Positions 33,420 through 43,804 of a stretch of 64,000 nt of DNA are shown piece by piece. The stretch is from assembly GCA_034436155.1 (NCBI GenBank), contig DAOTVP010000010.1, positions 62,001 through 126,000 of the forward strand, in the 5' to 3' direction. This stretch comes from GCA-2794515 sp034436155. Its GTDB lineage: Bacteria; Chloroflexota; Anaerolineae; Aggregatilineales; Phototrophicaceae. The notes under the pieces were generated by a model that saw only the letters and a list, made by a program, of their open reading frames with translations, had not been told where the DNA came from and ran no database searches. The position numbers and the translations under genes were made by a program. How positions within the stretch are numbered: the first letter of the stretch is position 1; each line of letters begins with the position of its first letter.

Positions 33420-34682
33420 TCAATTGCTATAGAGTAACTCGCTTTTCAATAAGCGCACGGGATAAATGTCGCCCGCTTGGGCGGATGTTGTGCCTGCTGG
33501 TAAGATGAGTAGACCATCGGCTTTCGACATGGAAATGAGGGCGCTGGATGTTTGTGTACCTGTGAGGGTGGCTATCCAACCACCGTCATCGGATTTGTTG
33601 AGAATGACGCGCAGATAACTTTCGCGCCCATCGGATGTTATATCATGACCGAGACGGGCGTTAATTGTCCGAATCGGCAACTGTTTGCCCATCATCTTAT
33701 ACAATGCGGGGCGCACGAATACCTCAAACGTGACCATCGCCGAGACGGGGTTGCCCGGTAGACCAAAAAATGGGATGTCGCGGATATGTCCGAATGCCAA
33801 CGGTTTGCCCGGCCGGATGTTGATACGCCAAAAATCCACCAGACCTAATTCTGTTAAAATATCGCGGATAAAATCTGCCGCGCCAACCGACACGCCCGCG
33901 CTCGAAATCAGCAGATCGGGTTTGAGCGATAACGCATCGGCGAACATGGCGCGGATACTTTCTGGGGTATCTTTTGCCGTTGGGAGCAAAATCGGATCGG
34001 CATCACACGCCAAGACCAATCCCGCTAAGGTATAACGGTTGCTATCGTAAATCTGACCCTGTTGGAGCGGTTGTCCTAGTTCTGCAAGTTCATCCCCGCT
34101 CGATAAAATCGCCACTCGTGGGCGTTGATAAACAGGCACGCTCGCCATGCCCAATGAAGCCAGCACGCCAATGTCTTGTGGGCGTAGGTTATCGCCCGTT
34201 TTGGCGATGATGTCACCCGCCATCAAATCTTCACCGATAGGGCGGATGTAATCCCCGTGTTTGACGGCACGAAAGATATTGACTGTGGTGGGTAATGCCG
34301 ATGGATTGGTCTTATCCCAAGCACCATCGGTATTTTCGACAGGAACAATCGCGGTCGCACCGTTGGGAATCGGCGCACCCGTCATGATACGTGCGGCTTC
34401 ACCGATGCCAAGTATCTGTGTTGGGAATGTGCCTGCGGGGATGTCCATCACCACGTTGAGCGATATGGGATTATCTTTGCTGGCGTGGGCAATATCTTCG
34501 GCGCGTACCGCATACCCGTCCATACTCGAATTGGGGAAGGGGGGTAACGATGTTGGCGCGGTGATGGTCTGCGCGAGGACGCGCTGATACGCACCCAGCA
34601 GAGGGACATCCTCAACAGGTAACGGGTTGATTTGACTCAAAATACGGTTTAGCGCGTCTTGCACGCTCAATAAATCGGACAA
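33420..34682 (-). CDS. moeA: Molybdopterin molybdenumtransferase MoeA
   Basis: Inserts molybdate into adenylylated molybdopterin to finish molybdenum cofactor. About 420 residues. Family markers are SVQDALNRIL at the N-terminus, PPFPNSSMDGYAV, MTGAPIPNGATAIVPVENT, ILSSGDEL and GLPGNPVSAMVTFEVFVRP. I prefer the TTG start at complement of 34680-34682 because AGGAAAA lies 9 nt upstream and the protein then starts close to the family's usual N-terminus. An ATG at 34733 would add 17 residues, lacks a ribosome site and overlaps a promoter-like TATGAT. No other Moco gene is nearby. Confidence 0.9.
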   Translation of the reverse strand: MSDLLSVQDALNRILSQINPLPVEDVPLLGAYQRVLAQTITAPTSLPPFPNSSMDGYAVRAEDIAHASKDNPISLNVVMDIPAGTFPTQILGIGEAARIMTGAPIPNGATAIVPVENTDGAWDKTNPSALPTTVNIFRAVKHGDYIRPIGEDLMAGDIIAKTGDNLRPQDIGVLASLGMASVPVYQRPRVAILSSGDELAELGQPLQQGQIYDSNRYTLAGLVLACDADPILLPTAKDTPESIRAMFADALSLKPDLLISSAGVSVGAADFIRDILTELGLVDFWRINIRPGKPLAFGHIRDIPFFGLPGNPVSAMVTFEVFVRPALYKMMGKQLPIRTINARLGHDITSDGRESYLRVILNKSDDGGWIATLTGTQTSSALISMSKADGLLILPAGTTSAQAGDIYPVRLLKSELLYSN

Positions 34683-34829
34683 TGCTGTTTTCCTATTTGT
34701 ATCGGGCGAAATTGCCCATCTATATACTATCATAGCCGAAAATCAGCGTCAGGTATATTTTGTATGAAATTTTTTATGACCATTGCCATACTCGGCTTGT
34801 ATGGCATGTAAGGACGATGGTCGGTGTGT

Positions 34830-34835
34830 TATAAT
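34830..34835 (+). promoter_or_regulatory. TATAAT -10 element ahead of the acyl-CoA dehydrogenase gene
   Basis: A perfect TATAAT 44 bp before the start; the -35 region is poor. Transcription from here would begin after the upstream in-frame ATGs, supporting the start at 34879. Confidence 0.45.
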
Positions 34836-34878
34836 GAACACCATCGCAGTTGAATATTATTTTGGAGATACGGATAAA

Positions 34879-36072
34879 ATGGTTATTGCGACACAAATGG
34901 ATTCTTCTTTAACTTTAGAAATGACCCCTGAACATAAAGAATTGGTCAAAATGGTGCGGAATTTCGCCCAAAAAGAAATCGTCCCCATCGCGGCAGAATT
35001 TGATGAGACGGGCGATTTTCCGATGGATACGATTAAAAAGATGGGCGAGATGGGCTTGATGGGCATCGAAGTCCCCGAAGAATATGGCGGGGCGGGCATG
35101 GATACGTTAGCCTATGTCTTGACGATGATAGAAGTCGCCAAAGCGGATGCCAGTCATAGCACCATTTTGAGCGTGAATAATTCGTTGTTCAATTATGCCA
35201 TCATGAAATTTGGCACCGAAGAACAAAAACACAAATTTTTAGCCCCTGTTGCGCGTGGCGAAAAAATCGGCGCGTATAGCCTCACCGAGCCGATGTCGGG
35301 CAGTGATGCCGCCACGATGGCGAGTCGGGCAGTCCTCAACGAAGCAGGCACGCATTACATCATTAACGGGCGCAAGAGTTGGGTGACGAGCGGACCCGTT
35401 GCCGATACACTGGTGCTATTCACCATGACCGATCCCGAAAAAGGCAATAAGGGTATCACCGCCTTTTTGATTGATGCCCACCAACCCGGATTCATCCGCG
35501 CCAAAAAAGAACCCAAATTGGGCATTCGTGCCAGCGCCACCAGCGAAATTGTGTACGAAAATTATCTGTGTCCAGTCGAAAATGTATTGGGTGAGGTTGG
35601 GCAAGGCTTTAAGATTGCCATGACCGTCCTCGATGCGGGTCGGATTGGCATCGCTTCGCAAGCGTTGGGCATCGCCGAAGCCGCCTACGAAGCGAGTTTA
35701 GAATATGCCAGAACCCGCACCGCATTCGGCGGACCGATTGGTCAATTCCAGATGATTCAACAAAAAATTGCCGATATGAAAGTGCAAATCGAGGCGGCGC
35801 GGGCGCTGATTTATAACGCCGTCCTTGCTAAGGGACGCGCCGAAGCGACAGGTGGGCGGTTTAGCACCGAAGCCAGCATCGCCAAATTATTCGCCAGCGA
35901 AGCCGCCATGTTCGTCACCGACCAAGCGGTACAAATTCATGGCGGGATGGGTTATAGCAAAGAACTCCCGATTGAACGATATTACCGCGATGCGCGTATC
36001 ACCCGTATTTACGAAGGCACGAGCGAAGTCCAACGCATGGTGATCGCTCGCAACGAATTGGGGTTGCGCTAA
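34879..36072 (+). CDS. Acyl-CoA dehydrogenase (short/branched-chain type)
   Basis: FAD-dependent dehydrogenase removing hydrogens from the alpha-beta carbons of acyl-CoA; electrons pass to ETF. 397 residues from the ATG at 34879, preceded by GGAG at 34864-34867. Signatures include PEEYGGAGMD, YSLTEPMSGSDA (flavin site), TRTAFGGPIGQFQ and the C-terminal IYEGTSEVQR, where the Glu is the catalytic base in short-chain and butyryl/isobutyryl enzymes. The next gene overlaps its stop as TAATG. Together with the carboxylase and mutase genes 2-7 kb downstream it fits branched-chain or short-chain acyl-CoA catabolism. Confidence 0.92.
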   Translation: MVIATQMDSSLTLEMTPEHKELVKMVRNFAQKEIVPIAAEFDETGDFPMDTIKKMGEMGLMGIEVPEEYGGAGMDTLAYVLTMIEVAKADASHSTILSVNNSLFNYAIMKFGTEEQKHKFLAPVARGEKIGAYSLTEPMSGSDAATMASRAVLNEAGTHYIINGRKSWVTSGPVADTLVLFTMTDPEKGNKGITAFLIDAHQPGFIRAKKEPKLGIRASATSEIVYENYLCPVENVLGEVGQGFKIAMTVLDAGRIGIASQALGIAEAAYEASLEYARTRTAFGGPIGQFQMIQQKIADMKVQIEAARALIYNAVLAKGRAEATGGRFSTEASIAKLFASEAAMFVTDQAVQIHGGMGYSKELPIERYYRDARITRIYEGTSEVQRMVIARNELGLR

Positions 36073-37109
36073 TGCGTGCGGCGGTTATTACAGGTCATGG
36101 CGGTCCCGAAGTGGTGGATGTAGTGGATAACCTCCCTATCCCACAACCACAACGGGGCGAAGTTCGTATTCAGATGAAAGCTGCGGCGCTGAATCGGCTC
36201 GATTTGTGGGTGCGTTTGGGTTGGCCTGGGTTGAACTTGCCCATGCCTCATATCATGTGTGCCGATGGTGCGGGCGTGGTGGATGCGCTTGGCGAAGGTG
36301 TGACCCAATTCGCGATCGGTGATAGGGTGTGTGTAGACCCCACTATCGTTGAACCCGATAGTCCCGCGTTGTTGACGGGTCTTGAAAATCAGTCACGGAT
36401 TCATATTTTAGGCGAATCGGTGGCGGGCGTGGCGTGCGAATATGCTGTTTTACCTGTGCGTAATCTGATGAAAATGCCCGACCATGTGACGTATGAACAA
36501 GCGGCATCGGTGGGCTTGGTGTATTTAACGGCGTGGCATTCGCTCATCACGCGGGGCGGGTTGCGCCCTGGCGAAAGTGTGTTGATTGTCGGCGCGGGTG
36601 GTGGTGTGAATAGCGCCTCGATTCAAATTGCCAAACTCGCAGGCGCGAAGGTGTATGTGGTCGGTAGCAACGCTGAAAAATGCCAAAAAGCCAAAGAACT
36701 CGGCGCTGATGTGACGATTAACCGCGAAGAAACGCCCGCTTGGTCAAAAGAGATGTATAAAATGACCAATAAACAAGGGGTGGATGTGGTGATTGATAAT
36801 GTGGGGGCATCCACATTTAACGATAGCATCCGTTGCACGCGCATTGGCGGGCGGATTTTGGTCGTTGGTAATACCAGCGGACCGTTTGTCGAATTGGATT
36901 TGCGCCAAGTTTTTGCCCGTCAGATCAGCATTATTGGTAGCACGATGGGACCGCATCAAGATTATATCCGTGTGATGAATTTGGTGTTTAGCGGTGCGCT
37001 CAAGCCTGTGATTGGCGCGGTGTTCCCATTAGAAGAGGCGCGGAAAGCACAAGATACGTTGGCAGAATTTGAAGTTTTCGGCAAGGTTGTGCTGAAAATT
37101 GCAGATTAG
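36072..37109 (+). CDS. Zinc-free MDR oxidoreductase (quinone oxidoreductase-like)
   Basis: 345-residue medium-chain dehydrogenase/reductase. The N-terminal GroES-like domain has AAALNRLDLWVR and ADGAGVV; the Rossmann domain has VGAGGGVNSASIQIAK (about 178-193). The Cys residues of the catalytic and structural zinc sites of alcohol dehydrogenases are absent (the lobe reads DSPALLTGLENQSR), as expected for quinone-oxidoreductase or crotonyl/enoyl-reductase-like members. It starts inside the stop of the acyl-CoA dehydrogenase gene, so it probably works on a related acyl or carbonyl compound. Confidence 0.85.
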   Translation: MRAAVITGHGGPEVVDVVDNLPIPQPQRGEVRIQMKAAALNRLDLWVRLGWPGLNLPMPHIMCADGAGVVDALGEGVTQFAIGDRVCVDPTIVEPDSPALLTGLENQSRIHILGESVAGVACEYAVLPVRNLMKMPDHVTYEQAASVGLVYLTAWHSLITRGGLRPGESVLIVGAGGGVNSASIQIAKLAGAKVYVVGSNAEKCQKAKELGADVTINREETPAWSKEMYKMTNKQGVDVVIDNVGASTFNDSIRCTRIGGRILVVGNTSGPFVELDLRQVFARQISIIGSTMGPHQDYIRVMNLVFSGALKPVIGAVFPLEEARKAQDTLAEFEVFGKVVLKIAD

Positions 37110-37116
37110 ACCTATC

Positions 37117-37207
37117 CCCCATCCCCGACCCTTCCCCCACTGAGTAGGGGAAGGGAGAAAGGATTCCCCCTCTCCATATAATGGGGAGGGGGTTAGTGGG
37201 TGGGGAT
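37117..37207. repeat. C/G-rich double-hairpin repeat element (MITE-like)
   Basis: Two adjacent strong hairpins: CCCTTCCCC...GGGGAAGGG (about 37129-37155) and CCCCCTCTCC-ATATAAT-GGGGAGGGGG (about 37165-37191). They are enclosed by partly complementary outer arms (TATCCCCC... / ...GGTGGGGATA). This composition is unlike the surrounding genes and matches the style of dispersed non-coding repeats common in Chloroflexota and Cyanobacteria genomes. It lies between the MDR gene and the small unknown gene. Confidence 0.65.
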
Positions 37208-37252
37208 AATACTTGGCAAAATTTATTAATAACCAACCAAAAGATTTTATTC

Positions 37253-37717
37253 ATGGAACAGTATTTGGGCTTTTTACGCGCAATTGCGGAACGATGTGGC
37301 TTGCCAAGTGTTAAACAATTGGCAACCATTAGCAATCTGAAGGCGGTGTATCGGGTCACGGTATACCGCCCAGATAGGCGTGCGAGTGATTGCATCGTGA
37401 CGCTCAAGCGTGGCGCGTTGCAAAATACATTGTCAGAGGCGGTGTATGCGGGACGGTTTGATAATAAACCCATCACCCGCGCTTGGACAGATGCCCAATT
37501 CGAGGCGTTCATCAGCGCGATTCGCCCTAGCCAATTCGATAAAATAACCGACCAACCCGATATTCCGTTGGTGGGTGTCGATATTTGCTTATTTGAGCGC
37601 GGTGCAGGGAATTTCATCAAGGCGATTTTATTCGCCATTCCGAATCAGCAAGCACCTTATAATCATTTAGTAAACACGATTCACCAGTTCATGCCAGAAG
37701 CGTTGCGTGAAATCTGA
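37253..37717 (+). CDS. Unknown conserved-looking protein
   Basis: 154 residues from the ATG at 37253; the frame extends upstream through the C/G-rich repeat, so an earlier start is unlikely. Recognisable only as a soluble alpha/beta protein (YLGFLRAIAERCGLP, VYRVTVYRPDRRASD, VTLKRGALQNTL). No motif, signal or membrane segment. It overlaps the opening of the CYTH reading frame but ends before that gene's preferred start. No clear ribosome site. Function unknown. Confidence 0.55.
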   Translation: MEQYLGFLRAIAERCGLPSVKQLATISNLKAVYRVTVYRPDRRASDCIVTLKRGALQNTLSEAVYAGRFDNKPITRAWTDAQFEAFISAIRPSQFDKITDQPDIPLVGVDICLFERGAGNFIKAILFAIPNQQAPYNHLVNTIHQFMPEALREI

Positions 37718-37730
37718 GATTTTCTTGAAC

Positions 37731-38351
37731 ATGACCGATTATACCGAGACCGAAATCAAACTCTATTGTCCCGATTTTGCGCCTGTGGTGACGATGCTCG
37801 AATCACTCGGCGCGACATTGACCAAACCCCGCGTTTATGAGCGCAATGTGCGCTACGAAAATGCCGATAAGTCGCTGACGGCACGCGATATTGTCGTGCG
37901 TTTACGTCAAGATGACCGCGTGCGCCTCACCTACAAAGAACCGCTATCTGATGAAAAGATGGATGGTGTGGCACATCGGTTTGAGGCGGAAGTCACCGTG
38001 AGCGATTTTGATGCCATGCACCTGATTTTAGGGCGTTTGGGGTATCATCCACATTTGGTATACGAAAAATATCGCACTACATACACCTATGACGATTTAG
38101 AAATCGTGTTGGATGAAATGCCTTATGGCAATTTTATCGAAATTGAAGGCGATCGCGCCAAAATCCAAACTCTGCGCCTCCGTTTGGGATTAGCCGATGC
38201 GCCCGCTTTCGCCGATAGTTATATCGATTTATTCGGGTATGTGTGCCGTGCGTTGAATTTAACCCTAACCGATTTGACATTCGAGAATTTTCGTGGGGTG
38301 GATGTGCCACCGAGCGCATTTTATCCCCCATCAGAGAGGAACGAATTATGA
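37731..38351 (+). CDS. CYTH-domain triphosphatase / class IV adenylate cyclase-like
   Basis: 206 residues from the ATG at 37731. The CYTH signature ExExK appears as TETEIKLY at residues 4-11. Alternating basic and acidic tunnel residues follow: ARDIVVRLRQDD, RLTYKEP, RFEAEV, KYRTTYTYDD, EIVLDEMPYGNFIEIEG. Such enzymes hydrolyse triphosphates (tripolyphosphate, thiamine triphosphate) or form cAMP (CyaB). The start lacks an obvious ribosome site; a GTG at 37707 is the alternative. The last codons overlap the next gene as ATGA, so it is translationally coupled to the mutase, which is an unusual partner. Confidence 0.87.
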   Translation: MTDYTETEIKLYCPDFAPVVTMLESLGATLTKPRVYERNVRYENADKSLTARDIVVRLRQDDRVRLTYKEPLSDEKMDGVAHRFEAEVTVSDFDAMHLILGRLGYHPHLVYEKYRTTYTYDDLEIVLDEMPYGNFIEIEGDRAKIQTLRLRLGLADAPAFADSYIDLFGYVCRALNLTLTDLTFENFRGVDVPPSAFYPPSERNEL

Positions 38352-39988
38352 GCAAGGATGATAAAGCCCGTTGGGAGCGCGAAACGGTAGACCCCGTACT
38401 GAAAAAATTCGGTGAGCGCAAACAACAATTCACCACATCATCGGGCATACCCCTCAAACGGATGTATACGGCAGAGGATGCCCCACAGGATGATTTGGGT
38501 TTTGCGGGGGAGTATCCTTTCACCAGAGGGGTGCAACCGACCATGTATCGGACTCGTTTTTGGACGATGCGCCAATATGCCGGGTTTGGGACTGCCGAAG
38601 AATCGAATGCGCGGTATCGATTTTTGCTCGAAAACGGGCAGAGTGGGTTATCGGTGGCGTTTGACTTGCCCACCCAAATTGGTTATGATGCCGATGACCC
38701 CATGGCGTTAGGCGAGGTGGGGAAGGTGGGGGTGAGCATTTCGAGTTTGCGCGATATGGAGACGTTATTTGACCAAATTCCGTTGGATAAAGTCTCGACC
38801 AGCATGACGATTAATGCGCCTGCGACCATCTTACTGGCGATGTATATCGCGGTTGGCAAAAAACAAGGTGTAGACCCCGCCAAATTGCAGGGGACTGTCC
38901 AGAATGACATCCTCAAAGAATACATCGCACGCGGGACGTATATTTATCCGCCCAAACCATCTATGCGCCTTATCACCGATTTATTCGCCTATTGCAAAAC
39001 GCATGTCCCTAAATGGAACACCATCAGCATTAGCGGGTATCATATCCGCGAGGCGGGCAGTACGGCGGTGCAAGAGGTGGCGTTCACGTTGGCGAATGGC
39101 ATCGCATACGTGCAGGCGGCGATTTCTGCGGGGTTGGATGTGGATGAATTTGCGCCCCAATTATCGTTCTTTTTCAACGCGCATAATCATTTTCTTGAAG
39201 AAGTGGCAAAATTCCGCGCCGCCCGAAAATTATGGGCGCATATCATGAAAAATCGCTTTCATGCCAAAGACCCTAAAAGTTGGATGTTGCGGTTTCATAC
39301 CCAAACAGGTGGTAGCACGCTCACGGCGCAACAACCCGATAATAATATCGTGCGTGTGACGATGCAAGCATTGGCGGCAGTGTTGGGCGGGACGCAATCG
39401 CTCCATACCAATAGCAAAGACGAAGCATTGGCATTGCCGACCGAACACGCGGTGCAAATCGCGCTCCGCACGCAACAAATCATCGCCTACGAGACGGGTG
39501 TCGCCGATGTGGTCGACCCATTAGCAGGCAGTTACCTCATCGAATCGCTGACGGATGAAATTTATCAACGGGCGCAGGCATATATCGCCCAAATTGATGA
39601 CATGGGCGGGGCATTGAGCGCCATCGAAGCTGGATTTATCAATGCTGAAATCGAAAATGCGGCTTATGAGTATCAAAAACAAGTCGAAAGTGGCGAGCAA
39701 GTGGTGGTGGGGGTGAATAAATTCACCGTCCAAGAAGAAGAAACGCCCGATATGTTGCGTGTAGACCCCGCCATCGAAGAGGCGCAGAAGCGAAAATTGG
39801 CACAATTACGGGCAGAACGCGATAACAATCGGGTGGATGAATTACGGGGTCGGTTGGATACAATGGCGCGTGGGACAGAAAATCTGATGCCCATCATCAT
39901 CGAATGTGTGGAAAATGATGTGACATTGGGCGAAATTGCCCATACGTTGCGCGGTGCATTCGGCGAATATCGCCCGCCCGCGTTATGA
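38348..39988 (+). CDS. Acyl-CoA mutase large subunit (methylmalonyl-CoA mutase type), copy 2
   Basis: 546-codon B12-dependent mutase catalytic subunit, probably methylmalonyl-CoA mutase, forming succinyl-CoA. The ATG at 38348 follows AGAGGA (38335-38340) and overlaps the CYTH stop. Blocks include YPFTRGVQPTMY, RQYAGFGTAEESN, LSVAFDLPTQIGYD, PSMRLITD, TISISGYHIREAG and LHTNSKDEALALP. Gln occupies the site of the classical substrate Tyr (RG-V-Q-PTMY), differing from the His in copy 1; the Arg of PSMR is retained. No cobalamin domain is attached. Position just upstream of the biotin-dependent carboxylase genes strongly favours a propionyl-CoA -> succinyl-CoA role. Confidence 0.92.
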   Translation: MSKDDKARWERETVDPVLKKFGERKQQFTTSSGIPLKRMYTAEDAPQDDLGFAGEYPFTRGVQPTMYRTRFWTMRQYAGFGTAEESNARYRFLLENGQSGLSVAFDLPTQIGYDADDPMALGEVGKVGVSISSLRDMETLFDQIPLDKVSTSMTINAPATILLAMYIAVGKKQGVDPAKLQGTVQNDILKEYIARGTYIYPPKPSMRLITDLFAYCKTHVPKWNTISISGYHIREAGSTAVQEVAFTLANGIAYVQAAISAGLDVDEFAPQLSFFFNAHNHFLEEVAKFRAARKLWAHIMKNRFHAKDPKSWMLRFHTQTGGSTLTAQQPDNNIVRVTMQALAAVLGGTQSLHTNSKDEALALPTEHAVQIALRTQQIIAYETGVADVVDPLAGSYLIESLTDEIYQRAQAYIAQIDDMGGALSAIEAGFINAEIENAAYEYQKQVESGEQVVVGVNKFTVQEEETPDMLRVDPAIEEAQKRKLAQLRAERDNNRVDELRGRLDTMARGTENLMPIIIECVENDVTLGEIAHTLRGAFGEYRPPAL

Positions 39989-40009
39989 ACATCGTTGTGT
40001 ATATTGGTT

Positions 40010-40029
40010 GCCCGATATGAAAATCGGGC
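40010..40029 (+). terminator. Small hairpin between mutase and carboxylase genes
   Basis: GCCCGAT / ATCGGGC with a 6-nt loop. The -35 of the following promoter overlaps it. Probably a weak terminator or mRNA-processing hairpin. Confidence 0.45.
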
Positions 40030-40045
40030 TATAAGATGATATAAT
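40017..40045 (+). promoter_or_regulatory. Candidate promoter of the acyl-CoA carboxylase operon
   Basis: ATGAAA (40017-40022, 4/6 match), 17-bp spacer, perfect TATAAT (40040-40045), 41 bp before the carboxylase start. Confidence 0.5.
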
Positions 40046-40085
40046 CGGTCAAATTCTTATAGAACTACATTTTAAGGATGGATAC

Positions 40086-41639
<1,554 letters not shown>

Positions 41640-41657
41640 CGGAGGCGATGACAAATT

Positions 41658-43199
41658 ATGGTACGTAATACAGGTGAACTTAAAGGGGTTAGCAAGATTA
41701 ATAAGGTGTTGATTGCTAATCGTGGCGAAATTGCGGTACGGGTGATTCGCGCTTGCCGTGATTTGGGCATCCCCACAGTGGCGGTTTATTCTGATGTAGA
41801 CCGCACGGCGTTGCATGTGCGCTATGCCAACCAAGCGGTGCATATCGGCGCACCGCCCCCGCGTGAAAGTTATCTGCGGATGGAAAAAATCATCGAAGCC
41901 GCCAAACTGACAGGCGCGGATGCCATTCACCCAGGCTATGGCTTTTTATCTGAGAATGCCAATTTCGCGCAAATGGTGATCGATGAAGGATTAACGTGGA
42001 TTGGTCCGCCACCACAGGCGATTGCCACGATGGGCGATAAACATTCGGCGCGGGTTGCGGTGCAAAAATACAATGTGCCACTCGTCCCTGGCACGCCCGC
42101 GGGCTTATCGGATGAAGAATTGCGCCTTGCCGCCGAGAAAATCGGTTTTCCTATCCTCATCAAAGCAACGGCTGGTGGTGGTGGCAAAGGGATGCGAACT
42201 GTCCATAAAATGGAGGATTTTAACGAAGCCCTTGCGACGGCTCGCCGTGAAGCCGAAAGCGCCTTTGGTAATGGTGATGTATTCCTCGAAAAATTTTTGG
42301 TTAATGCGCGTCATATCGAATTTCAGATTTTAGCCGATATGCACGGCAACATTGTGCATTTGGGTGAACGCGAATGTAGCATCCAACGTCGTCATCAAAA
42401 ATTGGTCGAAGAATCGCCCAGTGTGATTATGGATGAAGAACTGCGTGAACGCATGGGTAAAATGGCGATTGATGCGGCGCGGTCTGTGGGGTATGTCAAT
42501 GCGGGTACGATCGAGTGCATGGTGGACAAAGATAAGAATTACTACTTCTTAGAGATGAACACCCGCCTACAAGTCGAGCATCCCGTCACCGAGTTGGTGA
42601 CAGGGGTAGATTTGGTTAAAGAACAAATCCGCATCGCCAGAGGCAGACAAATGACCCTCACCGAGAGCGTGTTGCAACCACGCGGTTGGGCGATTGAATG
42701 TCGGATTAATGCCGAAGACCCATACACCAATTTTATGCCGTCTACGGGCAAGATCACCACGCTCATCACGCCATCAGGTCCAGGTGTGCGCGTGGATGGT
42801 GGTGTATATGCGGGATCAGAAATCACCCCGTACTACGATAGCATGATCGCCAAACTCATCACTTGGGGCGAAACCCGTTCCGAAGCGATGTTGCGGATGC
42901 GTCGGGCGTTAGCCGAATACACCATCATGGGACTCAAGCATAATATCCCGTTCCATATCAATTTGCTCAACAGTTTCAAATTCATCGCGGGGCAAATCCA
43001 CACCAAATTTGTGGAAGAAAATTTCAGCATGACCACGTATGAAACCGAAGTGACCGAGGCGGAGTATGAACTCGCCGCTATCGCCGCCACCTTGTACGAA
43101 CATCGCAAACGCCAATTGGCGGGGCAAGTGGTCGCGCCTGCCAAACGGGATGCCAGCAACTGGAAATGGGTGAGCCGTTGGGAAAGGTTGCAAAAATAG
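41658..43199 (+). CDS. accC: Biotin carboxylase subunit of acyl-CoA carboxylase
   Basis: 513 residues. ATP-grasp enzyme carboxylating biotin with bicarbonate and ATP. Opens with KVLIANRGEIAVRVIRACRDLGI; shows AIHPGYGFLSENANFA, the ATP loop KATAGGGGKGMR, HIEFQILAD, ERECSIQRRHQKL and the catalytic EMNTRLQVEHPVTE. About 55 residues follow the usual BC C-terminus (AKRDASNWKWVSRWERLQK), where propionyl-type alpha subunits continue with a BT domain; here BCCP is a separate gene. GGAGG at 41641-41645 precedes the ATG. Separated from accB by 1 bp. Confidence 0.95.
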   Translation: MVRNTGELKGVSKINKVLIANRGEIAVRVIRACRDLGIPTVAVYSDVDRTALHVRYANQAVHIGAPPPRESYLRMEKIIEAAKLTGADAIHPGYGFLSENANFAQMVIDEGLTWIGPPPQAIATMGDKHSARVAVQKYNVPLVPGTPAGLSDEELRLAAEKIGFPILIKATAGGGGKGMRTVHKMEDFNEALATARREAESAFGNGDVFLEKFLVNARHIEFQILADMHGNIVHLGERECSIQRRHQKLVEESPSVIMDEELRERMGKMAIDAARSVGYVNAGTIECMVDKDKNYYFLEMNTRLQVEHPVTELVTGVDLVKEQIRIARGRQMTLTESVLQPRGWAIECRINAEDPYTNFMPSTGKITTLITPSGPGVRVDGGVYAGSEITPYYDSMIAKLITWGETRSEAMLRMRRALAEYTIMGLKHNIPFHINLLNSFKFIAGQIHTKFVEENFSMTTYETEVTEAEYELAAIAATLYEHRKRQLAGQVVAPAKRDASNWKWVSRWERLQK

Positions 43200-43200
43200 C

Positions 43201-43698
43201 ATGAAATACATCACAACAATCAACGATAAGCAGTACGAAATTGACATTGACGCGCAGGGCAATATCAAAGTGAATGGCGAGGCGCGTTCTGTCGACTTTT
43301 TGGCGCTCGATGCGACCCTTTACTCGGTCATCACCGACAAACGATCATTGCAAGTGGTGATTGAAGAGGATAACAGCAATTATAATATCGAAGTCGAAGG
43401 GCGCATGTTTGAGGGGCGCGTTTTGGATGAACGGGCGATGCTCCTCTCGCAACGGCGCGGGAGTATTGGTGGCGGCTCTGGCGAATTGAAGTCGCCGATG
43501 CCCGGTCTGATTGTGGGTGTGCCTGTCGAAATAGGTCAGGCAGTCTTTAAGGGGCAAACGCTGGTCATTTTGGAATCGATGAAGATGCAAAATGAGCTGA
43601 AAGCGCCTGTGGATGGGGTGGTGCAAACGATTTCCGTCCAAAAGGGGCAAACGGTAGATAAAGGTGCGTTGTTGGTGATTATCGCGCCACCTGCATAA
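43201..43698 (+). CDS. accB: Biotin carboxyl carrier protein
   Basis: 165 residues. The C-terminal biotinyl domain (about 93-165) contains the ESMKM motif with biotinylated Lys128 and a KSPMPGLI opening. The N-terminal half (KYITTINDKQYEIDID...) is a beta-rich domain as seen in methylmalonyl-CoA decarboxylase gamma and propionyl-CoA carboxylase carriers. It carries carboxybiotin between the two catalytic subunits. Last gene of the carboxylase operon, closed by a terminator. Confidence 0.94.
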   Translation: MKYITTINDKQYEIDIDAQGNIKVNGEARSVDFLALDATLYSVITDKRSLQVVIEEDNSNYNIEVEGRMFEGRVLDERAMLLSQRRGSIGGGSGELKSPMPGLIVGVPVEIGQAVFKGQTLVILESMKMQNELKAPVDGVVQTISVQKGQTVDKGALLVIIAPPA

Positions 43699-43721
43699 AG
43701 AACGATAATTTTTAGATGATA

Positions 43722-43757
43722 AAAACGGGCATGGCGTGAGTTCAATGCCCGTTTTTT
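43722..43757 (+). terminator. Rho-independent terminator of the carboxylase operon
   Basis: AAAACGGGCAT / ATGCCCGTTTT perfect 11-bp stem, 12-nt loop, T-tract TTTTTT. Located 23 bp after the accB stop. Confidence 0.88.
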
Positions 43758-43804
43758 GTTTATAATGAGATAACACGGTGTAGTGATGATGAGGATGTGA
43801 CCAA

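Noticed and set aside
37731..38351. CYTH gene as a direct operon partner of the CHAD gene
   Set aside because: CHAD (14285-15319) is over 22 kb away with its own promoter, so only a functional, not a genetic, link could be proposed.
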